NCBI GenBank assembly: GCA_025354845.1
Contig: JANXMD010000432.1
Span: forward strand, 1-21,188
DNA from: Verrucomicrobiota bacterium
GTDB lineage: Bacteria > Verrucomicrobiota > Verrucomicrobiia > Limisphaerales > UBA9464
Length of the DNA stretch: 21,188 bases
Direction of reading: 5' to 3'
The notes beneath the pieces were generated by a model that was not told the origin of the DNA, ran no database searches, and saw only the letters and a program-made list of their open reading frames with translations. The position numbers were made by a program, and so were the translations under genes. This document shows, piece by piece, positions 1 through 7,303 of this stretch. The stretch's first letter is position 1; every line of letters starts with the position of its first letter.

Positions 1-414
1 CTGCTCGATGTCGATGTCGAGATTCTTGAGCACCTTGGCGGCGACGCCGTCGCCCTCGCGAAGCAGGCCCAGCAGGATGTGTTCGGTGCCGACGTAGGTG
101 TGGTTGAGCGCCTTGGCCTCCTTCGCGGCGAGCGAAAGGACCTTCTTGACGCGAGGGGTGTACGGGATGTTCCCGCTAACCTTGCCTTCACCGCCGCCGC
201 GCACTTCCTTCTCGACCTCCTGCCGGACGTTCTCGAGATCCAGGCCCATGCGCTGGAGAACATTCACGGCGACGCCCTGCCCGAGCTTGATGAGCCCGAG
301 GAGTAGATGCTCCGTGCCGACGAAGTTGTGGTTGAAACGATCCGCCTCCTTCCGCGCCAGCGCCAGCACCTGCTGCGCACGGGGCGTGAAGTTGTTCATG
401 TTGTCTTCGCTCAT
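1..414 (-). CDS. clpC: ClpC AAA+ unfoldase, N-terminal domain only (3' part lies outside the window)
   Basis: Only the first 138 codons are present; the gene runs off the left edge in frame. Two Clp_N repeats are visible, roughly residues 10-60 and 86-136. Each holds the signature VGTEH followed by LLLG or ILLG. In Bacillus ClpC the two glutamates of these GTEH motifs bind phosphoarginine on substrates. Both are kept here (E35 and E111), so this is likely the ClpC that degrades McsB-marked proteins in the cytoplasm with ClpP. The ATPase modules cannot be seen. The start at 414 has AGGAAG a few bases upstream; a second in-frame ATG five codons later (MNNF) is an alternative. It lies 131 bp downstream of mcsB on the same strand. 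A weak -35/-10-like pair (TTGACG at 508-503, CACATT at 485-480, spacer 17) might give it its own promoter. The family assignment is secure. Confidence 0.93.
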   Translation of the reverse strand, partial: MSEDNMNNFTPRAQQVLALARKEADRFNHNFVGTEHLLLGLIKLGQGVAVNVLQRMGLDLENVRQEVEKEVRGGGEGKVSGNIPYTPRVKKVLSLAAKEAKALNHTYVGTEHILLGLLREGDGVAAKVLKNLDIDIEQ

Positions 415-545
415 GGCTTCCTGGGTTGGGGGTGGCCTGGCTCGGCGCCGGCTGCGCGAATCGCAAATCGGCCCGGGGCAATGTGTGGTTGCGGTTCTAC
501 GCCGTCAAAAGTTCTTGAGGCAAACGACGGAAATTGCGCGGTGCC

Positions 546-1640
546 TCATGTCGGACGCTCGGGGAGGCCTGCGGGATCGGGCGGGGGGAGCAGTTTCATG
601 CGCTCCCGCAGCAGATCGGCTCGCAGGGCATCGCGCCCTTCAGCATCCAGCTTCTGATTGCGACCGGCCTGCAAATGGGCCGGCTGCGAAATAAGGAACA
701 ATTCGTCCACCCCGGCCTTTGGCGTCTGCCCGAAAAGACCCAGATCCACGCCCAGCCGCAAATGGCTGAGAAGATTCATCGTTTCCTTCGAGGTAATGGT
801 GTGGGAATGGCTCAACACGCCGTAAGCACGGCCAATGTGGTTGAGCAACACCTTGGGCTTCTTCTCCAACTGGAAGAGACGGGCGTTCTCCTCGTGCTCG
901 ATGATCTGGAGAAGCACCTTGTTGATGCGCTCCACGATCTCGGCCTCGGACTCGCCGAGGGTCATCTGGTTGGAAACCTGGAAAATATTCCCGAGCGCCT
1001 CGGTGCCTTCGCCATACAGACCGCGCACGGCGAGGCCCAGTTTGTTCACCGCCTGAATGATCTGGTTGATCTGCTCGGCGAGCACCAACCCCGGGAGGTG
1101 CAGCATGGCGCTCACGCGAATGCCGGTGCCGAGGTTGGTCGGGCAGGCGGTCAGGTAGCCGTAGTGGGAATCAAAGGCGAACTCCACCTTCTCCTGCAGC
1201 GAGGAGTCCACGGCATCAATGGCCAGCCAGGCCTGCTTGAGCTGCAACCCGGGACGTAGCGCCTGCATGCGGAGGTGGTCCTCCTCGTTGACCATGACGC
1301 AGACGGTCTCCTCTTTGTTGAGGACAATGCCGCTCCCAGCATTCTTCTGCGCGTGCTCGCGGCTGACCAGGTGGCGTTCCACCAGGAGTTGCTTGTCCTG
1401 GGCGGAAAGCTTGTCCATGCCCTCGGCGAGCGGCTCGGAACCCATTTGCGGCAGGTGCGAGACGGCCTCCATGAGCGTCTCAAACGCCTTCACCCGGTCC
1501 GGCTTCTTGGCATGCCCTGGGAATGGCACGCCGGTCAGATTGCGGGCGAGACGGACACGGGAGGAAAAGACGATCTTGTCGTTCGGACCGTTCCGCCGGC
1601 AGGCATCAGCGGGACTGCTCAGGAAATCGAGGACGTTCAT
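546..1640 (-). CDS. mcsB: Protein-arginine kinase McsB
   Basis: This ATP:guanido phosphotransferase-family protein (364 aa, the usual McsB length) phosphorylates arginines on proteins, marking them for ClpC-ClpP. The sequence shows SSRVRLARN at residues 26-34, the NEEDH catalytic loop at 118-122, and the CPTNLGTG segment with the conserved cysteine C166. The C-terminal part carries RDALRA at 336-341, matching the RDxxRA pArg-binding allosteric motif of Bacillus McsB. Its presence argues for a true protein kinase and not a creatine- or arginine-kinase relative. It starts 11 bp after the mcsA stop, so the two are very probably co-transcribed and translated together. McsA is the expected activator. 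No CtsR gene is visible next to it, unlike the Firmicutes operon. The start at 1640 (MNVLDFLSS) fits the family. Confidence 0.95.
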   Translation of the reverse strand: MNVLDFLSSPADACRRNGPNDKIVFSSRVRLARNLTGVPFPGHAKKPDRVKAFETLMEAVSHLPQMGSEPLAEGMDKLSAQDKQLLVERHLVSREHAQKNAGSGIVLNKEETVCVMVNEEDHLRMQALRPGLQLKQAWLAIDAVDSSLQEKVEFAFDSHYGYLTACPTNLGTGIRVSAMLHLPGLVLAEQINQIIQAVNKLGLAVRGLYGEGTEALGNIFQVSNQMTLGESEAEIVERINKVLLQIIEHEENARLFQLEKKPKVLLNHIGRAYGVLSHSHTITSKETMNLLSHLRLGVDLGLFGQTPKAGVDELFLISQPAHLQAGRNQKLDAEGRDALRADLLRERMKLLPPPDPAGLPERPT

Positions 1641-1651
1641 GTCAGTCGGGA

Positions 1652-2158
1652 TTAGGCGGCCTGAGCTTCCTTGCGGGCGGACTTGATGGCGTCACGCAAG
1701 GCTGCGGCCTGTTCAAAATCCTCCCGCGCGATGGCTTGCTTGAGATCGGCTTCCAGCTTGTCGAGGCGCGACTTGCTGGTGGTCCCACGCTTGTGGCCAG
1801 CGGGGATTTTTCCCTTGTGCTGGGTGCCCTTGTGCATGCCTTTAAGAAGTGACTCAAGTCCTTCAGCAAAAACATGATAGCACTCCGAACAACCGAGGCG
1901 GCCGGTCTTCTTGAAGTCGGCCTGGGTGAAGCCACAAGCCGGGCAGGATGTCTCGGTCCCGGCAGCGGTGGTGGCCTCCTCCATTTTCTGGGAGGCGCCC
2001 AGCCCCAGCAACAGGTCGGCCAATGAGAAACCGGTCGGGTCGTTGACACCCTTCTCTTTGGCACACCCTTCGCAGAGGTCGACCTTCTTCACCTGATTCT
2101 CAACGATCTGAGTCAGGTGAACGGTCGCTTCCGCTTTTTTGCACACGTGGCATTGCAT
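1652..2158 (-). CDS. mcsA: McsA, zinc-binding activator of McsB with UVR domain
   Basis: A cytoplasmic zinc-finger protein of 168 aa. It has four CxxC motifs: C3/C6, C29/C32, C72/C75 and C90/C93, arranged as two zinc-binding pairs. A UVR (UvrB/UvrC-type) helical motif follows at about residues 130-166, with a typical pattern of alternating charged and alanine residues. This is the classic McsA architecture. In Firmicutes McsA binds and activates the McsB kinase and links it to the ClpC complex. It is the first gene of the mcsA-mcsB-clpC run and is divergent from the amidase gene, separated by 176 bp. In that gap a TTGACT hexamer at 2202-2197 on the minus strand could be a -35 box, but no convincing -10 follows. 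The start at 2158 places C3 two residues from the N-terminus, as in homologues. Confidence 0.92.
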   Translation of the reverse strand: MQCHVCKKAEATVHLTQIVENQVKKVDLCEGCAKEKGVNDPTGFSLADLLLGLGASQKMEEATTAAGTETSCPACGFTQADFKKTGRLGCSECYHVFAEGLESLLKGMHKGTQHKGKIPAGHKRGTTSKSRLDKLEADLKQAIAREDFEQAAALRDAIKSARKEAQAA

Positions 2159-2334
2159 AGCTGATCTGCTTCAAATTCGGGTCGGCGCGGGGGCAAGTCA
2201 AGGAACGCGACAAAACGAACTCCTCGCCCGATGACTTCCCTTCACCCTGATCCCATCGGCGAAAAGGATGCCGAATTTGAGGCGGGAGTCCTTTCGGCTT
2301 GTGATTCGGACGCCGCCCGGCGTAATCGCCGACC

Positions 2335-3453
2335 ATGTTCCGCCGCGGCGGTTTTCACCCGCTTCCCCTGCTCCTGCTCCTCGGACTCGCCCTGCTGGCG
2401 GGATGCGAAACCGGCGCGCCGGCGGGTCGTTCCAGTGCAACCGGCGCGGCGCCCCGGCTGGAAACCCTGCCCGTTCCCGAGGCGCCGACCCTGCAATCCG
2501 CGCGGGACACCGGTATCACCAACCGCGTGCAGGCGCCGGCGCCGGTGACCACGGCGCCCGCGGTCGTTCTACACGAGCCGGAGGTCGGCACCACCGGTCC
2601 GATGTGGATCGACTGGCAAACCTGGCACGCCGAACACGCAACTCGACGCGTGGAGTTGGTCCCGGGAAGCCGGCGGGCCGTGTGGGAGGGAACCCCTCTC
2701 TACCTGGGATTCGAGCCACGACTGCTCGATCATCGGGTGGAAGTCCTGCGACGTGACGTGGACAAGAATTTCGCCCCGCTTCTGGACCCGCAGCCGGTCA
2801 TTCCGGCCTTGCGACGAATCGTGATCGATCCCGGGCATGGTGGAACCAACTCCGGAACACGAAGCATCACCGGATCTCAATTCGAGAAGCAGCTGACGCT
2901 CGACTGGGCGCTGCGGTTGGGCGCCCTGCTGCGGGCGCGCGGGTGGGAGGTGTCGCTCACCCGCACGAACGACGCCGGGATGGATCTCCCCGGGCGCGTG
3001 GAGGTCGCCGATCACGCGGAGGCCGCGCTGTTCATCAGCCTGCATTTCAACGGCGCTTTTCCCAACACCGAGGTTCACGGTCTCGAAACCTACTGCCTCA
3101 CGCCCAAGGGACTGCCATCGACGGTCACGCGCGACTTTGCGGATGACGCCTCACAGGAATGGCCCAACAACGCCTTCGACGCCCCCAACCTGCGGCTGGC
3201 GATGCGGATCCATCGCTCGCTCATCCAGAGGACCGGCGCGACCGATCGCGGCGTGCGCCGGGCGCGGTTCATGGGCGTGCTGCGGGGACAGCGGCGTCCG
3301 GCGGTGCTGATTGAAGGCGGGTTTCTCTCGAATCCGGCAGAAGCCACCCAGATCAACACCCCGGCGTATCGCCAGCGGCTCGCCGAGGCCGTGGCCGCCG
3401 CGCTGGAGGAACCACAGCAGGCGAGCAGCAAGTCGGATTCGACCCCATTTTGA
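2335..3453 (+). CDS. N-acetylmuramoyl-L-alanine amidase, Amidase_3 family lipoprotein
   Basis: Predicted lipoprotein (372 aa): a leucine-rich signal segment at residues 9-22 ends in the lipobox LAGC, with C24 as the lipidated cysteine. A proline- and alanine-rich linker and an uncharacterised stretch (about 25-155) precede a zinc amidase domain from residue 158. Zinc ligands are readable as H168 in DPGHGG, E184 and H237 in SLHFN; the catalytic glutamate is E327 in LIEGGF. The enzyme should cleave the amide bond between MurNAc and the stem peptide in the periplasm, as AmiA/B/C do in cell separation. The N-terminal region is not an AMIN domain that I can recognise. It is divergent from mcsA and 39 bp upstream of the SDR gene. 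The start at 2335 is set by the signal peptide. Which paralogue it is cannot be told from sequence. Confidence 0.9.
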   Translation: MFRRGGFHPLPLLLLLGLALLAGCETGAPAGRSSATGAAPRLETLPVPEAPTLQSARDTGITNRVQAPAPVTTAPAVVLHEPEVGTTGPMWIDWQTWHAEHATRRVELVPGSRRAVWEGTPLYLGFEPRLLDHRVEVLRRDVDKNFAPLLDPQPVIPALRRIVIDPGHGGTNSGTRSITGSQFEKQLTLDWALRLGALLRARGWEVSLTRTNDAGMDLPGRVEVADHAEAALFISLHFNGAFPNTEVHGLETYCLTPKGLPSTVTRDFADDASQEWPNNAFDAPNLRLAMRIHRSLIQRTGATDRGVRRARFMGVLRGQRRPAVLIEGGFLSNPAEATQINTPAYRQRLAEAVAAALEEPQQASSKSDSTPF

Positions 3454-3492
3454 GCCTTTTTCCGGCCCGCCCGACGCGGCAAGGTTCTCGTC

Positions 3493-4449
3493 ATGCAGCA
3501 ACCCGTCCTGGTCACCGGTGGCGCCGGATTCATCGGCTCGCACCTGGTTGAACGCCTCCTCGCGGACGGCGAACGGGTGCTGGTGATCGATGACTTTTCC
3601 ACCGGGAGCCGCGAAAACCTCAGCCGAGTCAGCACCCATCCGCAGCTACAAGTGGTGGAATCGACGGTTTCCGGATGCCGCGACCTGGGAATGCGGGTCA
3701 GCGGCTGTTCCCAGGTCTTCCATCTCGCCGCGGCGGTGGGGGTGGAATTGGTGGTGCGCTCGCCCATCCGCACCATCGAGACGAATTTGCGCGAGACCGA
3801 GGCCGTGCTGGCCGCGGCAGCGCCGTCAGGAGTGCCGGTGCTGCTGGCCTCCACTTCCGAAGTGTACGGGAAGAGCACGAAGGCGACGTTTTCCGAGGAG
3901 GACGACCTGCTGATCGGCCCCCCCACGTTGGGACGCTGGAGTTACGCGTGTTCCAAGTTGATGGATGAATTCCTCGCCCTCGCGTACATGCGCGAGCGGG
4001 GCTTGCCCGTCACCATCGTGCGGTTCTTCAACACCGTCGGCCCGCGACAGACCGGGCGCTATGGCATGGTACTCCCCCGGTTCATCGCCGCCGCGAAATC
4101 CGGTGCGCCGCTGCGGGTGTACGGAGACGGCGGCCAGACTCGGTGCTTCTGCCACGTGGCCGACGTGATTGAATCGCTGGTTCGACTCCAGGCCTGCCCC
4201 GCTGCGCCAGGAGAGGTAATCAACATTGGCAACGACCGCCCGATCAGCGTCCTGGATCTCGCGCGGGAAGTGATCCGGCACACCGGCTCGACATCGTCCA
4301 TCGAGATGGTTCCGTACGATCAAGCCTACGACGCTGGATTCGAGGACATGCGGAATCGGCGCCCGGCAGTCGAGAAGCTCGAACGGCTGATCGGATTTCG
4401 GCCGCGACGGCCGCTCGAAAGCATCATCGACGAAGTGCTGCGCGCCTGA
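3493..4449 (+). CDS. NAD-dependent nucleotide-sugar epimerase/dehydratase (extended SDR)
   Basis: A 318-residue extended short-chain dehydrogenase/reductase. The N-terminal Rossmann motif TGGAGFIGS lies at residues 8-16, an acidic cofactor-selective stretch (IDDFSTG) ends the second strand, and the active site shows S122 (in STSEVYG) with the Y151-x3-K155 pair. The motif FFNTVGPRQ and a C-terminal substrate region are typical of the UDP-glucose 4-epimerase / UDP-glucuronate decarboxylase / dTDP-glucose dehydratase group. It should act in the cytoplasm on a nucleotide sugar, supplying a precursor for surface polysaccharide. The exact substrate cannot be assigned. It lies 39 bp after the amidase gene and 12 bp before the FGE-fold lipoprotein gene, suggesting an operon. 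Start chosen at 3493 because the Rossmann strand follows immediately, with AAGG upstream. Confidence 0.9.
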   Translation: MQQPVLVTGGAGFIGSHLVERLLADGERVLVIDDFSTGSRENLSRVSTHPQLQVVESTVSGCRDLGMRVSGCSQVFHLAAAVGVELVVRSPIRTIETNLRETEAVLAAAAPSGVPVLLASTSEVYGKSTKATFSEEDDLLIGPPTLGRWSYACSKLMDEFLALAYMRERGLPVTIVRFFNTVGPRQTGRYGMVLPRFIAAAKSGAPLRVYGDGGQTRCFCHVADVIESLVRLQACPAAPGEVINIGNDRPISVLDLAREVIRHTGSTSSIEMVPYDQAYDAGFEDMRNRRPAVEKLERLIGFRPRRPLESIIDEVLRA

Positions 4450-4461
4450 CCCCGCCGTTCG

Positions 4462-6042
4462 ATGATCCCTGCACGCATCCGCCCGAAACACGCCCTGGGT
4501 GTTGTGCTCTGTGGACTGATTGCGTGGGCTAGTTGCTCCCGAAGACACGAGTGGACCGGCAAGGCGACACACACTTCTCCCGCGGGAGGCAACTCCCAGC
4601 CGCTCGCGGTTGAGGTGTGTTCCATGGAGGGTTCAAACGGACGCTCGCTCGCCCGGCAACTGCTCCAAGCGCATCGCACGGAAGCGAAGGCAACCGCGTC
4701 GCAGGTTGCCCAGATGGATGCCGACGACACCGCATTGCGACGCTTCGCTTCCGAGCTGGATGCGATCTTTACCCCGGCTCCTTACCTGCCCCACCGATCC
4801 GCGTGGGCGGCTGAAATCAACGAACGCCGCAAGCAGCTGCAGATCTCGCGTGCCGCCAAGCTAAACCACGAACCCGCACTCGTCGCGCGGCTGTTCGAAT
4901 CCATCACCAACTCCGGGGTGCGATCCGACGCCTTGGGTTCGTTCCGCTTGGTTGCATCCGAGGGCGACTGGATCGTGGCCCGCCCTGATCCGCATTCCGG
5001 GCCGGGCCCACTCTGGCCCGTGTGGGTGTTCACGCTGGAGGACTCCATGCACTCGAACTCTGGCGTGCCTCTGGATTCCGCGCGGCAGTTGACCAACGCA
5101 ACGCAATTGGCCAATCAACTCGCGCGGCTCGCCGCGGACGCGACGACACACGAATCCAGCCCCTCTACCCCCTCAACGACGTCCCCCGCAACCGAAAGGG
5201 CACTGACTGCCTGGATCGCCGAGACCCGTGCGAACGCCGGCATTGAAGTGTCCAACTCGGTACAGCGCATCGCCGCGGTTCGATCGGCCATCGTCGCGAA
5301 GCATGCGGCCGGCGATTCGGTTTCGATCTCCCTGGAAGGCGGTCGAACCACAAATCTCGTGACGTTGACTCTGCGATGGATTCCTCCCGGGAATTTTTCG
5401 ATGGGAAGTCCGCCGGATGAAAAGGACCGCGACCGCGACGAAACGCTGCACACGGTGCTGTTGAACCGCGGCTTCTATCTGGCGGAGACCGAATGCACCC
5501 AGGCGCAGTGGCTCAAGGCGAGCGCGGCCCATCGAAGCGGGACGCGCGGCGACGCGCTGCCAGTCACACAGGTCACGTGGACAGATGCCCACACGTTCTG
5601 CCAACAACTGACAGCCTGGCATCGGCAGCTGGGATTGCTGCCCAGCGGATGGAAGTGGGATCTGCCTACGGAGGCGCAATGGGAATATGCCTGTCGCGCG
5701 GGAACCACTGGGCCGTTCGCCGGTGAGCTGGATGATCTCGCTTGGCATGCGGGGAATTCCAAGGGCCGCCTCCAACCGGTGAAGACCCGCCGGCCGAATG
5801 CCTGGGGGTTGCACGACATGCACGGCAACGTCGCCGAATGGTGCCAGGATTGGTTTGGTGACTATTCGCTCGGAATGGCGGTGGATCCCGCGGGGCCGGA
5901 TACAGGAACGGTGCGGGTGTACCGAGGCGGAAACCTAATCTATGGGGCCCGCAGAAGTCGTTCCGCGATCCGCGGCGCCTTCAGCCCGGGACTGCGCGGC
6001 GACTATCTCGGATTCCGTCCCGCACTCGTGCAAGAACCTTGA
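4462..6042 (+). CDS. FGE-sulfatase-fold (SUMF1-like) exported protein, probable lipoprotein, lacking the FGE cysteine pair
   Basis: A 526-residue protein in two parts. Residues 1-25 form a signal segment ending WASC, an imperfect lipobox with C25. Residues about 60-300 are unrecognised, with an apparently helical first half (60-145) and a Ser/Thr/Pro-rich linker near 231-243. The FGE-sulfatase domain (C-type-lectin-like fold) runs from about 304 to the end. It has the opening strand RWIPPGNFSMGS, the motif LPTEAQWEYACRAG near 401-414, HDMHGNVAEWCQDW near 451-464 and a closing YLGFRPAL. True formylglycine-generating enzymes carry two copper-binding cysteines just after the RGG motif. Here the RGG at 488-490 is followed by NLIYGARRSRS, with no cysteine. 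It is therefore probably not a sulfatase-activating enzyme and may instead bind a ligand or do other chemistry. It lies 12 bp after the SDR gene and 37 bp before the beta-helix gene. Confidence 0.82.
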   Translation: MIPARIRPKHALGVVLCGLIAWASCSRRHEWTGKATHTSPAGGNSQPLAVEVCSMEGSNGRSLARQLLQAHRTEAKATASQVAQMDADDTALRRFASELDAIFTPAPYLPHRSAWAAEINERRKQLQISRAAKLNHEPALVARLFESITNSGVRSDALGSFRLVASEGDWIVARPDPHSGPGPLWPVWVFTLEDSMHSNSGVPLDSARQLTNATQLANQLARLAADATTHESSPSTPSTTSPATERALTAWIAETRANAGIEVSNSVQRIAAVRSAIVAKHAAGDSVSISLEGGRTTNLVTLTLRWIPPGNFSMGSPPDEKDRDRDETLHTVLLNRGFYLAETECTQAQWLKASAAHRSGTRGDALPVTQVTWTDAHTFCQQLTAWHRQLGLLPSGWKWDLPTEAQWEYACRAGTTGPFAGELDDLAWHAGNSKGRLQPVKTRRPNAWGLHDMHGNVAEWCQDWFGDYSLGMAVDPAGPDTGTVRVYRGGNLIYGARRSRSAIRGAFSPGLRGDYLGFRPALVQEP

Positions 6043-6073
6043 ACCTGAAATCAGCGGGTGAAGAAACGGGCAA

Positions 6074-6103
6074 CCACAGATGACCACCGATGGACACAGA
6101 TCA
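6074..6103. repeat. Three tandem decamers, CCACAGATGA-like dispersed repeat
   Basis: Three consecutive 10-bp units are readable: CCACAGATGA, CCACCGATGG and ACACAGATCA, with consensus (C/A)CAC(A/C)GAT followed by two variable bases. Short arrays of this ACCACAGATG type occur scattered between genes in Verrucomicrobiota and some Planctomycetes; that is my recollection of these genomes, not something this window shows, as I noticed only this one copy. The array sits in the 37-bp gap after the FGE-fold gene and overlaps the start of the beta-helix gene. Confidence 0.6.
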
Positions 6104-7285
6104 AGGGAAACGGCGCCAGGTAATCGGCGGAGCCTCCAGCGCGCCGGGGGAAAGCTGGCCGCACTAGGCTTCATCGCGCTGCTGGCGGGGCTTCCGGTTT
6201 CGGCCGCCATCACGCTGCTCGACGATGGCTACCACGTGCATCCCGGAGACGAGATTCAAGAAGCCATGCAGGCTGCTGCGACAAACCGGGTGCAGAAGAC
6301 CGTCAGGGTCCACGCTGGGGAATACCGCTCGCGCGTACGCCGTCAGGCGCTGGTGTGGTTCAATCGCAGCCACGATGGCATTCATCTCATTGCAGACGGG
6401 GCGGTCACACTGACCGCCGCCAATCCCGAATTGGCGTTGCCATCAGAACCCGGGTTTCCCGCCGTGGTGAATCACGTGGTGTATTTCGGGGATGGGGTGT
6501 CGTCGAACACCGTGATGCAAGGCTTCCAACTAACCGGCGCCAACGCCTTCCTCACCCGCGCACTGACCCGCGAGATGGAGCCGTCCACGGCCATCCTGAA
6601 AAACTTCTTTTTCTACTCCGACGGTGGGGCCATCAAGGTGTTTGGTCGCTCCTATCCCGTGCTTCGAGATCTCACCCTGTTCGACAATTTTACGCGCCCC
6701 TGCGGTGCCGGGATTTCCATTCAGCACCAGGGATACAAGGAAGGCGCCGTGCGAATCGAAAACTGCGTGTTCCGGAACAATCGCGCGCAGGGCACCGGCG
6801 GAGCTCTGGATCTCCTGGTGGGCAGCGCAGCCGAGGTCGTGAACTGCCTGTTTGTGGAAAACACATCCAACACCGGCGAGGACCTCGTGGCCAAGAATTC
6901 CGGCGAACGCCCGTTTGTGAACAATGGCGTCGTCACCCTCTTCTGGAATTCCAAGGCGCTATTTCAGAACTGCACCTTTGCAAAGAATCGAAACGGCGTG
7001 GACGACATGGGAACTGAAAGCACCTACCTCCAGTGCCTCTTCGGCGGGAACTCCGAGGACACCGGACTCAAGGGCTATCCACGCTACGAACTTGCCATCA
7101 ATACTGGGGGCACGGTGCGAGGATGCACCTTCGTCGGACGGATCCTCGACGTGCAGAGTAAAGTTTCCGCGGAACAAAACCGGCTGTCCGCTCCTGCGCC
7201 ACAATTTGACGCCTCGTTCGTTCCCCAAGGCGCAGAGTTTCGCGACGTCGGCTACCGCCCGCAGACAGCGCTGAAGACTCGTTGA
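6080..7285 (+). CDS. Secreted right-handed beta-helix (pectin-lyase-fold) protein
   Basis: A 401-residue exported protein. A long basic N-terminal stretch (1-25) leads into a hydrophobic core (LAALGFIALLAG) and a probable cleavage site VSA-AI after residue 42. The mature part begins with a DUF1565/pectin-lyase-like opening (HPGDEIQEAMQAA) and then shows repeating short beta-strand turns with NCVFRNN, NCLFVEN, NCTFAKN and QCLFGGN, the Asn-ladder spacing of parallel beta-helix rungs. No catalytic residues of a polysaccharide lyase or hydrolase can be assigned. It may bind or cleave a polysaccharide, or be structural. The only in-frame ATG before the signal core is at 6080, inside a decamer repeat; an in-frame TGA at 6059 blocks anything further upstream. 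The gene converges on the UnbV gene, with 18 bp between the stops. Confidence 0.78.
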   Translation: MTTDGHRSRETAPGNRRSLQRAGGKLAALGFIALLAGLPVSAAITLLDDGYHVHPGDEIQEAMQAAATNRVQKTVRVHAGEYRSRVRRQALVWFNRSHDGIHLIADGAVTLTAANPELALPSEPGFPAVVNHVVYFGDGVSSNTVMQGFQLTGANAFLTRALTREMEPSTAILKNFFFYSDGGAIKVFGRSYPVLRDLTLFDNFTRPCGAGISIQHQGYKEGAVRIENCVFRNNRAQGTGGALDLLVGSAAEVVNCLFVENTSNTGEDLVAKNSGERPFVNNGVVTLFWNSKALFQNCTFAKNRNGVDDMGTESTYLQCLFGGNSEDTGLKGYPRYELAINTGGTVRGCTFVGRILDVQSKVSAEQNRLSAPAPQFDASFVPQGAEFRDVGYRPQTALKTR

Positions 7286-7303
7286 GCCCCTGAAAATCGC
7301 ATT

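Noticed and set aside
2195..2216. AGTCAA...GACAAA resembling a CtsR heptad operator upstream of mcsA
   Set aside because: The two half sites are separated by 5 bp and not 3, and the second half is a poor match; the first is also just the complement of a possible -35 TTGACT.
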